From positions 313,486 to 377,485 of the forward strand of contig CM007327.1 in NCBI GenBank assembly GCA_000333855.2: a stretch of DNA of 64,000 bases, given 5' to 3'. The DNA comes from Endotrypanum monterogeii (lineage: Eukaryota; Euglenozoa; Kinetoplastea; Trypanosomatida; Trypanosomatidae). Below are positions 1 to 9,529 of this stretch, in pieces (position 1 is the first letter of the stretch; each line of letters starts with the position of its first letter). The translations under genes were made by a program, and so were the position numbers. The notes under the pieces were generated by a model that saw nothing but the letters and a program-made list of their open reading frames with translations, was not told the DNA's origin and ran no database searches.

Positions 1-2
1 CG

Positions 3-3000
3 GTCGAATACGTACGGTTCCTGCGGCATTTGGACGCCCAGTTCGCGTTGGCGTCACGCCTCAGCTGGCAACGAGCGACTATCTTGCGCATCGGCAGTGG
101 CCTCGATATCCCCGAGGACATCGTCCGCATTTTCTGTGACCAACCGGCAAGTTCTGTTGCAGGTAGCACATCCATGCGAAACCAAGGCACGGATCCGCAC
201 AACTCGCACAGCAATAGGAACTACCCCGCGCCGCACAGAGGTTCCTTGGCGCACCCAACGGTGCCGATCTTGCTTTCTCCTGAGAGCACGGCACTGACCT
301 TCACCAGAACTGTTGCCACTTCTCTCCATAGCGCCGACTCCACGCCCCCCAACACAGCAGGGCTCCATCGCTCAGAATCTCCCGCCCTCCTCACCGAATC
401 CACCAATTCTAGTGCGCCTAGCTTGGATGCATCAGTTGCACCGCTGGGCCCCCTGTGCTCTGCACCGCAAGGCCTTGGTGTCGTCAGCAATAGCACCACA
501 TCTAGGGTCGGTGAGGGCTTGGCGGACAAGGTAGTTGCCGAGCGCGCCCCGAGCTCTTTGACAGATGGAGAACGTGATAACTGGTGGCAGCGTGTTCAAA
601 TTAACTTCAATACCTTCGCCAATAAGGTTCGTCTGTTATCACCGGCAGCGGCCTTCATGGAGGACAACGAGGTGTTCGCCCTGTTTTTCTACTTCGATGT
701 TTACTTGACGGGACACGTATGCGTGGGCGACATCGTGCGCCGCATTACAGCACTTCTGGAGGAGGAGGAGGAGGATGGGGGCAGTGGCGGAGAAGAGGTG
801 TTGCTTGTAAGCGGTGAGATCGACTTCTCGACTGTCCTTGGCTCGCAGCACCCCGTGGACCAAGCGGTGCCACACACCATGTCCCCTCACAACCCCTCAA
901 GTCCCTCAGCAGCGTTGGCGGGAAGTCATGACATCCTCAGCGCCACCCAGGAGCCGGCAGCCTTCTCTGCACCGGAGTCGAAGGGCGCGAATGGTGGCAG
1001 CAGTGGCTGCGGTCGCTCAATGCTTGAGCGCAGGTTCAACAACAAATCTCTCAAGCGCCTTGGCAAAGGTAGCCTGTCTGGAAATCTCGACGCAGCTGAG
1101 GGCGGTATTAGTGGCCCGCATGACACAGGTGCTTTTTCCCTGATGTCATCTTCGGCGAGGGTGGGTGACAAAAGCGAACCTGCGTCGCGGGTATGCGCAG
1201 ATGCAACGCCTGCTCTTCAAGAAAAAGTCGACACGGGGAGATCAGAAGTCGTGTGTGATGTCAGTCATGAGAAGGCGTCGGAGAGCCACATTATATTTCC
1301 CGTGGATCCCACCCTTACCCCTTGCTCGTCGACGAGGTCGCCCGCGTTGGGGCGTGATGCCAGCCTAGCGCGCACCTTGAAGTCCACCGGGAGTGCGCCG
1401 CAGGTCATGTTGCAGTCAATCGACAACAATGCAACCACCAGCTCCTCGTTGGGGGGCTCTGCAATCGGTAACGCCATTGACACTGAGTGCGACAAAAGTA
1501 TGGACACCACTTCTTCGCAAGCCTTTCCACAGTCTCGCTTCAATCTCCGCCATCGATCTTCGAGGGCGTCGCCATCCTCTATGCAGCAGCGGGTACCATC
1601 GGAGTCGAGCCGACGTCCGGCAACGCCGCCGTGGATTTTTTCAACGTTACTCCGTGTCCAGGAGCATCTCTTCGACAGCTCTCTACATCTACAGAATCTG
1701 TTTGTTTCGCTGGACAGGAGCAAGAAGGGTCGTCTGACCGAGGAGGATTTCGGTTCCCTGATTGAGTTCATCAATTACCTACTGGAACACCCCCTCTCCA
1801 GCGAGCAGGCACAAACGCTGTTCTGGTTTGTGCACGACACCAGCATCAACTGTGTAGAGTCGATGCAGGTTCGTCATTGGGGCACCTGCACCATGGCCCA
1901 TCACCGCCGCGGTCGGGTGCCAGTAGAGGCACCTGGGAGTACCTCAGCGGGGTCCGCATGGAGCTCGTGCGAAACCAAAGCAGGTCCTTATGCTCGTGCA
2001 CGCATGCTGGCGGAGGAGCGGCGTGGGCAGACGTACATTCTCCCCATCGAGTTCGTGACCTTCTTCAGCGTGAGGCCGGTGCCGTACGAGGAGGAGATGG
2101 TCGCCCTCAGAGAGCTGCTCCGCACTGAGAAGGAATCTTCAGTTGGAGGTGCTGCCTCCTTAGCAGCACTGTCGAGGTCGTTCATCTCCGCCTTGGACGA
2201 CTCTGAGCCCTCCCACTCTCCTCCTCAACATCATCTTCCGCAGCAGCAACAGCAACAGCAGCAGCACTTTAACGGCAGCCGGGGTAGGGCGTCCCTAGTT
2301 CACACGCCTGTCGCCCCCTTGTGGGCAAGCCGGTCAGCGCCGACGCTGGGGTCAGATGACATTGAGTTTCTTCTGAATAGCTCCTCGCTCGTGAAGACAA
2401 ATGTGAGCGCTCCTGCGGTGGCATTGCAGATGCCCGCGAGCGACCGCTGTGGTGGGGAAGAAAATGATTCACTCGCAAGCGTCACACTTGCTGATTCTAG
2501 AGAAAGGTTGGCCCCCAATCAGACATCAGCCCCGCGAGTTCCCAGCAGCGAGAGAGATCTCCAGAAAAAACAGCAGTGCGCTGAGGGTGAGTCGCTATTT
2601 GTCTCGGGATTGACCCCTGTCACGGTCAGCGACAGCGTGCTGCATAGGCCGCAAGGCTCTGGGTACACCACAGCGAACACTTCCGAAGAAGTGATGACGG
2701 AGAGCGTTGGGAGTGCACTCGGTGCTTCGTCCAACAGTCAACAGCCCGACCAACGCCTCAAGGATGGAGGGCTGTCAAACAACTCGCCTCCGGTGACGGG
2801 GGTCGCGGAGACACAGGTGTCTTCGCTTCACCCGACCAACACCTCTTCAGGCTCCCTGGACGACACTGGCCATGGTGCCTCCCCCAAGACGTCAGCACGT
2901 TCTACAGACGTTCTTGCTGCGCTTGTCGCCCTAGGTAAGGTGTTTGGCGAGGGAATTACCCTAAAGGAGCTGCTGCACAACTTGGAGAGCGTTCCATCAC

Positions 3001-5597
3001 GAAGCTCCACTCACGCTGCTTCTGTGTGCGAGGCTCCTTCTTCATCGCACAGAGCCTCTGCATCGCTTCCCCACTTCACAGCCTGCCATTCTTGCCAGGA
3101 GCCGCCCATCTTTCCAGCTGTTGATGGACTTGCGGCGCCAACGACTTTGGTGAGTCTGGTGACTCCAACTCCGACTACGATAGCTGTGCATCCGCAGCTG
3201 CCAAGTATGCTGACAATGAACGATTCGTGTCTGCTGCCAACATCGGGTCTACAGGCGGTGTGGTTCACACCCAACAAGGTCTCTCCCGGGCCCAGCAACC
3301 TATCTGTGCTCAACGTGATGCCTGCTACTCGGCCCTACGCGCTCAACCAGCCGGTGGAGCATCGGCTCACCGTTACGGCGACGCAGCCCAACTCCTCGCA
3401 GCAATTTTCCTTTGCAGTTCCGCTCGCTGCAAACCCTGCCGTGGGGGCGTCTGTCGTGGGGGACATAAACACAGGTATAAACACCGCTGCCGTTTCTACT
3501 CCACCCGTCGGGTGTACACGTCCTGGCGTACATTCACCCAACAGGATAAGCAGAGGACGTCATCAGATCATGGGGGCTTCACCGGCCGAGCCGTCATCGG
3601 ACCGCGAGCTACTCTCCGGGTCCGTGTCGCCGCGCAGGCAAGGTGCATTCTCCACGCGGCACAAGACTGGCGCTGTGTTTTGCTCCTCTTCCTCTTCCTC
3701 CTCTTGTTCTGATCCATCCGCGTCTCGGGGTGTGGGGTCTAGGGGGGGGGGCCATAGGCTCGATCTGCATCGTCGCCACGTTCGCAGCAACGATTTGGCA
3801 AGTGGCAGGAGGGAGGGTGAGGGCGGCGATGCTGTCACCCTTCTTCTCAGCATGGCTCAGGGGGGTAGAAAAAGGGTCGAGAGCGGGGGTCTCAGGGCCC
3901 GCAGCGCAGGCAAAGGGCGAACATGCCCCCGTAGGACGGCGAGTCCACCTCAGCAGGCGGATGGAGATGACGCGCCCTTTGGGGAGGGGGTACATATGCA
4001 GAAACAAATCGATTCCATTATGTCCTCCACACATCCATCACTCGACACATCAGGATTTGTTGCGGCGACGATCATGAAAATAGCACTGGATGCCGAGACT
4101 GCAGTGAGGGATGAGGATGCCCAAGGGCCCAGCATCAAGGGCATATCTGTGCCGCTCGAATCTCCCTGCAAACAGGAGAGAGCCTCCAAGAAGCTAGGTT
4201 GCGCGATGGCAGCGTTGCACAGCCCACCGAGCAGCTCAAACACAGCGTCAGCTTCGCCCTTGTTTCGCCAAACGCTGCCTCCACAGGAGACGCCGACCAC
4301 ATCGGAAAGAATGCGTTGGAGGGGCAAACAACGTGATTCGATGTCCTCCGCCCAGGAAAGCGCGCGAGGGTTCTCTCGTGCGATACTCGGGGTGATGCCC
4401 ACTATCGCATCGTCCTCCATTCCAACTCCGCCTCCCATGTACGCTACCCCCGCCATGCCCAAGCACACTTTGGCGTCAGGATCCCTTTACGCGATCCCAG
4501 CTGCTACAGATCCGTTCAGCAGTCAGAGACAGAGAGTAGTCTCCGAAAGTCCCTGTCGTGGCGAGGCGCAGTCAAAGGACGAGATCCCGATTTCCCCGAG
4601 ACGTCGACGCGCAAGTTCGACAGAGCTGAATAGGGTGTCGACGGCAGCGTACGACTCGGGTCGTGGAACCTCTGTAAGGGCCCCTCGTTCCCCTTCGACG
4701 GGTCATAGCGACGTCACTACCGCTGGCTTGGCTTCACCCGATAACCCCTTCGCCTCACCAAAGGGCAACACGGGGTCTCTCGCTTTGGACACAACCCTAC
4801 ACTCACCTTTGGAAAGTTTGTGTGTGTTACACAGTATTGCGCGATTGCCGAGGCCGATACCTGTAGGTGATATGAAGTGTCCCCGGGGGAGTGAGTCCCA
4901 GGGATACGACGTCAGTAGCCCGCGCACCCTCACAGTGCCATCCAAGCCATCGGATGGACCAAGTCCGGTGGCAGCACCTCTGTCCAACCAGCGTACTAAG
5001 CGCACCTCTGTGTCCTCTGCCAACAGTCACGGCCCATTGTCGTCCCATCGAAGCCGTACCACTGATTTGGCCCCCATCTACGCTCTTCAGAAGGAGTCAG
5101 GTGTATATCAGCGGTTTCTCTCCTCCTCTGCAGAGGCCAAAGTTTTGAGTCCACACCAGAGGGCCGCATCGACTGCCACTGGGGCCACCGTTGCTAGCGC
5201 GGTCCCTACGGCTAAGTGGACTTCAGGGGTATCGGCGAGGGAGGACAAGGTCGAATCGCTGGCTAGCGTAGCGGTTGTGGGAGTCAAGTCGCCCACAGAG
5301 TCGTCGCCGTCGTCGGCAGTTGCCATCCGTACGCCACGACCGCCGGTGAGAAGTACACAGGACCGTGTGCGCGACAGCCTGGAAGATGTGCGAGCTGCAA
5401 AGGTGGCGGGGGAAGCATCCGCGTCAGCAGTGTGCACTCCCATGCAAACCTTCCTGTCACCACCACTCACGGCTGTCCCTCTTTCCGGGACGGGGAAGGT
5501 GCAGACGCCTGTGAGGACACATGACCGAGGCACTGCGAAGGCCCCCTCATCTGCGTCGCTTCGCACTTCTCAGCAGGACCACCCAGCGGATGTTTGA
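3..5597 (+). CDS. Large low-complexity protein with EF-hand-like loop, 5' end outside window
   Basis: The frame is open from base 3, so the gene starts upstream; 1864 residues are visible and it ends at TGA 5595-5597. I do not recognise a named family. The visible part begins with a short ordered segment, then mostly Ser/Thr/Pro/Ala-rich sequence. Two ordered patches stand out: an aromatic/helical stretch around residues 190-250 followed by an acidic Glu run, and a helix-loop-helix at about residues 545-610 with the EF-hand-like loop DRSKKGRLTEED (571-582). That loop has Asp, Ser, Lys and Gly at the usual places but no Glu at position 12, so calcium binding is doubtful. A Gln-rich run lies near residue 745 and a poly-Ser run near residue 1225. 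A regulatory or cytoskeletal scaffold is possible but is only inference. The coding call is firm because of length and base composition; the function is unknown. Confidence 0.85.
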   Translation, partial: VEYVRFLRHLDAQFALASRLSWQRATILRIGSGLDIPEDIVRIFCDQPASSVAGSTSMRNQGTDPHNSHSNRNYPAPHRGSLAHPTVPILLSPESTALTFTRTVATSLHSADSTPPNTAGLHRSESPALLTESTNSSAPSLDASVAPLGPLCSAPQGLGVVSNSTTSRVGEGLADKVVAERAPSSLTDGERDNWWQRVQINFNTFANKVRLLSPAAAFMEDNEVFALFFYFDVYLTGHVCVGDIVRRITALLEEEEEDGGSGGEEVLLVSGEIDFSTVLGSQHPVDQAVPHTMSPHNPSSPSAALAGSHDILSATQEPAAFSAPESKGANGGSSGCGRSMLERRFNNKSLKRLGKGSLSGNLDAAEGGISGPHDTGAFSLMSSSARVGDKSEPASRVCADATPALQEKVDTGRSEVVCDVSHEKASESHIIFPVDPTLTPCSSTRSPALGRDASLARTLKSTGSAPQVMLQSIDNNATTSSSLGGSAIGNAIDTECDKSMDTTSSQAFPQSRFNLRHRSSRASPSSMQQRVPSESSRRPATPPWIFSTLLRVQEHLFDSSLHLQNLFVSLDRSKKGRLTEEDFGSLIEFINYLLEHPLSSEQAQTLFWFVHDTSINCVESMQVRHWGTCTMAHHRRGRVPVEAPGSTSAGSAWSSCETKAGPYARARMLAEERRGQTYILPIEFVTFFSVRPVPYEEEMVALRELLRTEKESSVGGAASLAALSRSFISALDDSEPSHSPPQHHLPQQQQQQQQHFNGSRGRASLVHTPVAPLWASRSAPTLGSDDIEFLLNSSSLVKTNVSAPAVALQMPASDRCGGEENDSLASVTLADSRERLAPNQTSAPRVPSSERDLQKKQQCAEGESLFVSGLTPVTVSDSVLHRPQGSGYTTANTSEEVMTESVGSALGASSNSQQPDQRLKDGGLSNNSPPVTGVAETQVSSLHPTNTSSGSLDDTGHGASPKTSARSTDVLAALVALGKVFGEGITLKELLHNLESVPSRSSTHAASVCEAPSSSHRASASLPHFTACHSCQEPPIFPAVDGLAAPTTLVSLVTPTPTTIAVHPQLPSMLTMNDSCLLPTSGLQAVWFTPNKVSPGPSNLSVLNVMPATRPYALNQPVEHRLTVTATQPNSSQQFSFAVPLAANPAVGASVVGDINTGINTAAVSTPPVGCTRPGVHSPNRISRGRHQIMGASPAEPSSDRELLSGSVSPRRQGAFSTRHKTGAVFCSSSSSSSCSDPSASRGVGSRGGGHRLDLHRRHVRSNDLASGRREGEGGDAVTLLLSMAQGGRKRVESGGLRARSAGKGRTCPRRTASPPQQADGDDAPFGEGVHMQKQIDSIMSSTHPSLDTSGFVAATIMKIALDAETAVRDEDAQGPSIKGISVPLESPCKQERASKKLGCAMAALHSPPSSSNTASASPLFRQTLPPQETPTTSERMRWRGKQRDSMSSAQESARGFSRAILGVMPTIASSSIPTPPPMYATPAMPKHTLASGSLYAIPAATDPFSSQRQRVVSESPCRGEAQSKDEIPISPRRRRASSTELNRVSTAAYDSGRGTSVRAPRSPSTGHSDVTTAGLASPDNPFASPKGNTGSLALDTTLHSPLESLCVLHSIARLPRPIPVGDMKCPRGSESQGYDVSSPRTLTVPSKPSDGPSPVAAPLSNQRTKRTSVSSANSHGPLSSHRSRTTDLAPIYALQKESGVYQRFLSSSAEAKVLSPHQRAASTATGATVASAVPTAKWTSGVSAREDKVESLASVAVVGVKSPTESSPSSAVAIRTPRPPVRSTQDRVRDSLEDVRAAKVAGEASASAVCTPMQTFLSPPLTAVPLSGTGKVQTPVRTHDRGTAKAPSSASLRTSQQDHPADV

Positions 5598-7036
5598 CAT
5601 ATCGGCGTGATAAAACGTGCGGAGGGCCCCGGTGGGCCTCGACGGCGACAAGGATGCGAGTTCTCCAGGAGGCGGTGGTGTGAATGAAGGATGGGGATTG
5701 TTCTCATCCTTCAGTTGACGCCTCTCTCCCTCCACCAGTACCTGCCGCATCGTCGTCTAAGGGAAGAAAGGAAGGAACACACTGGTCTTGATGCCTAAGG
5801 GGGATGCAATCCACGTTCTCCCCCGCTTTGGGGTTGGTGGCCGTGGATCAGTTCTGCGAGCACCTTGTCGGCAACCCCCCCCCCCTCTGTGAGAACTCTA
5901 TATCCTTCGTTGTCATTCGGTACGTGAAGGGGGCGTGGTCATCACACGGCGGAACATGGCCGCTGTCTCCTCTTCCATTACCCACCGGGTGGACCTGGTC
6001 AGCGGTCAAAGGGCATGTGGCGTGTCAGGTGGTGTTGTGGTGCACCGGCTGATCTCCATCCTTTACCCAACGCTTCCAAGAAAGATTGGTTCCACAAAAG
6101 GGGGAGGGAGGGGTGGAGGGAGAGTTGCCACCGCCGTCACCGTAGCAGCAGCACCATGGCTCTTCTGCTCACCTCACCCACGACAAGGGTTGGTGGTGGT
6201 GGTGTGGTGTGGTGGTGGTGGGGGGGGCAGTGTAGAATATTGACAACAACATTCCGTGCCCTCCGCAGCAGTTTAGCATTTCGATCCTAGATTCCTGAGA
6301 TAAGGAAGAAGCGTGTGTCGCTCTTGGCAACGAATGCGGGCTCGTTGGGCCCTTCATTGCGTGAGATATCTCCCCCAGAAGCGAGGGTTCCGATGAAGGG
6401 ATTGATGAGGCCACACCAACGGTCCCTTTCGCTTCACAACAGTGCTTGCTCCAGCATCAATCTTGGTCCCTGCTGCTGTGCGGCGCTAATGTAAAATTCT
6501 GGCTCAGTGTGTTGATCATCATGACGAAGGGAGTCTTTCTCTGTCGATCTGCTGTTCCTCTTTCTTTCGCGAATCCAGGGGTTGTGATTGGTTTTCGTGT
6601 GGCGCTGTTGTGTGCCTGTGACGCCGCTTTTCTTCAGCGGCCTGGCGGGATTCTTATTTTCTATGTTTTTAGTCCGACAGTCATCTTCTCTCTCGATCTT
6701 TCGATTGATCGAGTCACAATCTGATGCTGAATCTCTGGTGTTATGCTTAGTTATCTAATATATATATGTGTGTATATGTGTGTGTGTGTGTGTGTGCTCT
6801 CAAATATATAATTAAGCGGAGAGACTTGTTCATTCCTGTACATGGTCATGTAGATCGGCAGTCATGTGCGCACCTCGTTAAGGCGTCTTGAGTCGACTTG
6901 AAAGCATTTTTGTGCGTACATGTGCACCCTCTGCACTCATTCTTTCTCCCCCCCTCCTCACCTACTCGCACTCTTGGTGTATGTCGCTCCTGATCACATA
7001 CCCACGCATACACGTATTTCAATGAAGAGGATCCTA

Positions 7037-7067
<31 letters not shown>

Positions 7068-7304
7068 CGTTACACACCATTGTCAACTACAAACACCGAA
7101 CGTTGCAAACGGTTTCTCCCAGGAGGGTACCCTCCTGCACTTCCCCTTCTTCCTTTGATCACCATCGCCACCACCACGGGCGACTTGAGACGCTCCCCTT
7201 CCCTCCACACACACACATTATATATATATATATATACTATATATATAATATAATAGAATATAATATATTTAGTATACACGTTGTCACGACCTTTCCTGTC
7301 AAAA
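5598..7304. other. Intergenic region: 3'UTR of first gene and 5'UTR of SNARE gene
   Basis: I see no convincing gene here. Contents are a C run (5875-5885), a GGT-rich tract (about 6189-6226), TA and TG repeats (6757-6794), (TA)n at 7041-7068 and an AT-rich block at 7217-7270. The 9-bp stem at 5685-5693/5705-5713 could form a hairpin in the 3'UTR of the first gene. Confidence 0.6.
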
Positions 7305-7805
7305 ATGTCAGGAGGTGCGACAGCAAAGCAGGGTGGTATCGATGGGGGTGCACTTATCGAGCACATGAAGGCTTCCGTGCAGCCGTCTTCACAGCCAGCC
7401 AAGAGTGACGGGAGGGCGCTGCGAGGCTCGGCCGGAGCCGGTCTGCGAGGTGGTTATATGGACATGGACGGCGCTGCGGTGCCGCCCGCTAATAGTTTTT
7501 CGACTACATCTTCCTCTACAACCGCTCAGCAGACTCGTGAGAATCTCGAGCGTGCGCTTCGCATGAACGAAGCAACAAACAACTCCGGTTACGCCACAAT
7601 GCAGTCTCTGGGAAAGCAGCGGGAGGTGATTCAGAACAGCCTGAATACAGTGGGCTTGACACACCAGCACCTTGGCGACTCCCGTCAGGTCATCCGCGAC
7701 ATCCGTATGGGTGTTTATAAGGAGTGGCTCATCAAGGGATGCGTGATTGTATTTCTCCTGTTGCTCATCGTTACTATCTTTTATTTCAAATTTATTCGAA
7801 AATGA
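7305..7805 (+). CDS. Qb-type SNARE, tail-anchored (Vti1/Bos1-like)
   Basis: This 166-residue protein has the layout of a Qb-SNARE acting in ER-Golgi or endosomal membrane fusion. A Gly/Ser/Thr-rich N-terminus is followed by a heptad-repeat helix at about residues 67-135, then a basic/aromatic boundary and a hydrophobic anchor at about 142-162 (VIVFLLLLIVTIFYFKF) with a four-residue tail. The central segment LGKQREVIQNS matches the zero-layer region of Vti1 and membrin/Bos1, with Gln at the ionic-layer position (LGKQRE). No N-terminal Habc bundle is evident, and the protein is shorter than animal or yeast Vti1 (about 220 residues). The ATG at 7305 was chosen; the in-frame TTG at 7281 is not a plausible eukaryotic start. 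Assignment to Qb-SNAREs is fairly secure, but whether it is Vti1-, Gos1- or Bos1-like is not settled. Confidence 0.75.
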   Translation: MSGGATAKQGGIDGGALIEHMKASVQPSSQPAKSDGRALRGSAGAGLRGGYMDMDGAAVPPANSFSTTSSSTTAQQTRENLERALRMNEATNNSGYATMQSLGKQREVIQNSLNTVGLTHQHLGDSRQVIRDIRMGVYKEWLIKGCVIVFLLLLIVTIFYFKFIRK

Positions 7806-7913
7806 GAAGGGGCGGATACGTGTGTGTGTGTGTGTGTCATTCTAATGCTCAAGAGGCGCACAATGCACTGAATCGAAGAAATAAAAACATGTAGTGAAAT
7901 GTGTGTTTAACAA

Positions 7914-7957
<44 letters not shown>

Positions 7958-8189
7958 CGAGTCGTGTCACTCGGTTTTGGCTCAGCTCCTTCGTCTGCTT
8001 ATATGAGGTGAAAAAAAAATAATTTTTTTTGGTGCTGTTCTCGTTTGGCGTTTCTCCCTCCTCTCAATTGTCGCCGATACCCCCGGCTTCATTTTGCGTG
8101 CGTTAGCTGCTTTGTGTGTCCCACATCTGTATCTCTTTTCCATCGTCTGTCTCTGCAACGGCGTCTCTCGTATTGGTGCTCGACCATTT

Positions 8190-8225
<36 letters not shown>

Positions 8226-8402
8226 ACTGCGGTTTAGGTTGATGTGGGCATCGGCGGTGGTGGTGGTGGTGGTGTTGGTGCGCTCAAAGTGAATCCTCCC
8301 GAGAAAAAAGAAAAAAAAGAACACAAAACATGAAACATTGACATCAATCAATCTACTAACTACACGCACCGTCGACGCAAAAGGCAGTCGCACAGAGCTG
8401 GT

Positions 8403-8417
8403 GGGCGGGCGGGCGGG
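8403..8417 (+). other. Predicted G-quadruplex motif
   Basis: Four GGG runs are separated by single C residues, followed by two more GGG runs to 8426. It lies on the coding strand between the SNARE and RPS9 genes, so it would be present in the precursor RNA. Confidence 0.6.
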
Positions 8418-8817
8418 AGTGAGGGAGGGAACCGATAGCGAAAAAAAAAAACTGTTTTGAAACGAAAAAAAAAGAGGTTAACCAGGTGTTTGTATGTGTG
8501 TCGTACTTTCGGTTACAAAAGAAAAAGACAAGGATAATCGTTTTTTTTTTGATTTTTCTGCTGCACCTCTCTCAGTTTCTGTAGCAATGGATTATGGTTT
8601 GACGCGCCCGACCTTCCTGCGTGTGTGTGTATAGCAGGCCTTCGCTACCCCCAGGGAGGGATAGGGGAGGAGGCAAAGGTAACCAGTTCCTATGTCCGTA
8701 TATATGCCTTTCATCCCTCCTCCACATAAACAATATGTGTACCTTTATGGCGTGGTTCCGCTACAATTATCTTTTTCTCTCCTTGATACACGCTCTCTCT
8801 TCCCCCAATTATATATA

Positions 8818-8858
<41 letters not shown>

Positions 8859-8866
8859 TATTATTA

Positions 8867-8891
8867 TTTTATTTCCTTCCACACGCCACAG
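8867..8891 (+). promoter_or_regulatory. Trans-splice acceptor for RPS9
   Basis: A T/C tract at about 8867-8880 is followed by the first AG at 8890-8891. This would give a 5'UTR of 62 nt before the ATG at 8954, typical for a highly expressed trypanosomatid ribosomal protein mRNA. The spliced leader is expected to be added here; this is inferred from tract and distance only. Confidence 0.55.
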
Positions 8892-8953
8892 TGTGATTCG
8901 TTTGTGTCGCCTCCTTCCGGCTCAAAGTCCGTGCCCACCCACCCTCTCCAAGC

Positions 8954-9529
8954 ATGCGCAACTACAACAACTTCAACCGCGTGTGGAAGGCGCCTCGCCG
9001 CCCGTTCGAGAAGGAGCGCCTCGACCGCGAGATGAAGCTGTGCGGTCAGTACGGTCTGCGCTGCAAGCGTGAGATCTGGCGCGTGAACATGACGCTGTCC
9101 AAGATGCGCCGTACCGCACGTCTGCTCCTGACGCTGCCGGAGAACCACCCCCGCCGTCTGCTGGAGGGTTCCGCCATTATGCGTCGTTGCCACGAGTACG
9201 GCTTTCTCGAAGAGGAGAAGGACAAGCTCGATTACGTGCTGTCGCTGACCGTGCCGGACATTCTCGAGCGCCGCCTCCAGACCATCGTCTTCAAGGCTGG
9301 CCTCGCCAAGTCGGTGCACCACGCCCGTGTCCTGATCCAGCAGCGCCACATCGCCGTCGCCAAGCAGATTGTGACGATCTCGTCCTTCATCGTCCGTGTG
9401 AGCAGCGAGCGCCACATCGCCTTCGCTGACGCCTCGCCCTTCGGCAACGGTCGCCCAGGCCGCGTCAAGCGTGTGCGCGCCAAGGCTGCCAAGTCTCGTG
9501 CTGCCGGCGGCGGTAATGACGACGAGTAA
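8954..9529 (+). CDS. RPS9: 40S ribosomal protein S9 (uS4 family)
   Basis: This 191-residue protein is a eukaryotic uS4/S9 protein of the small ribosomal subunit, which binds 18S rRNA early in assembly and contributes to decoding accuracy. Family landmarks are the N-terminal basic region starting [20 protein letters not shown], the [17 protein letters not shown] motif near residues 28-44, and an S4 RNA-binding domain at about 107-150 ([22 protein letters not shown]). The C-terminal tail is basic ([13 protein letters not shown]) and ends in an acidic DDE. Length matches other eukaryotic S9 proteins. Codon use is strongly biased to C/G third bases, more than in the neighbours, as expected for high expression. 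Start and stop are unambiguous. Confidence 0.98.
   Translation: MRNYNNFNRVWKAPRRPFEKERLDREMKLCGQYGLRCKREIWRVNMTLSKMRRTARLLLTLPENHPRRLLEGSAIMRRCHEYGFLEEEKDKLDYVLSLTVPDILERRLQTIVFKAGLAKSVHHARVLIQQRHIAVAKQIVTISSFIVRVSSERHIAFADASPFGNGRPGRVKRVRAKAAKSRAAGGGNDDE

Larger units (their letters stand above)
7806..8953. other. Intergenic region between SNARE and RPS9
   Basis: No gene is seen. It holds GT repeats (7820-7837), a long (CA)n tract (about 7915-7956), (TA)n at 8191-8221, a (GGGC)-type G-run at 8403-8417, and (TA)n then (AAT)n at 8810-8860, ending in the pyrimidine tract that serves RPS9. Confidence 0.65.

Noticed and set aside
3335..4468. Long antisense open frames over the first gene and, likewise, over the other large genes
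   Set aside because: They are shadows of GC-rich coding sequence; no independent start context, acceptor or family signal.
6521..6724. Open frame of 67 codons starting at an ATG, with hydrophobic peptide
   Set aside because: Short, no family match that I can see, T-rich third positions unlike the neighbouring genes, and it lies in a probable UTR.
7911..7957. CA repeat arrays as possible CRISPR-like or satellite repeats
   Set aside because: They are plain dinucleotide microsatellites with no spacer structure, in a eukaryotic genome.
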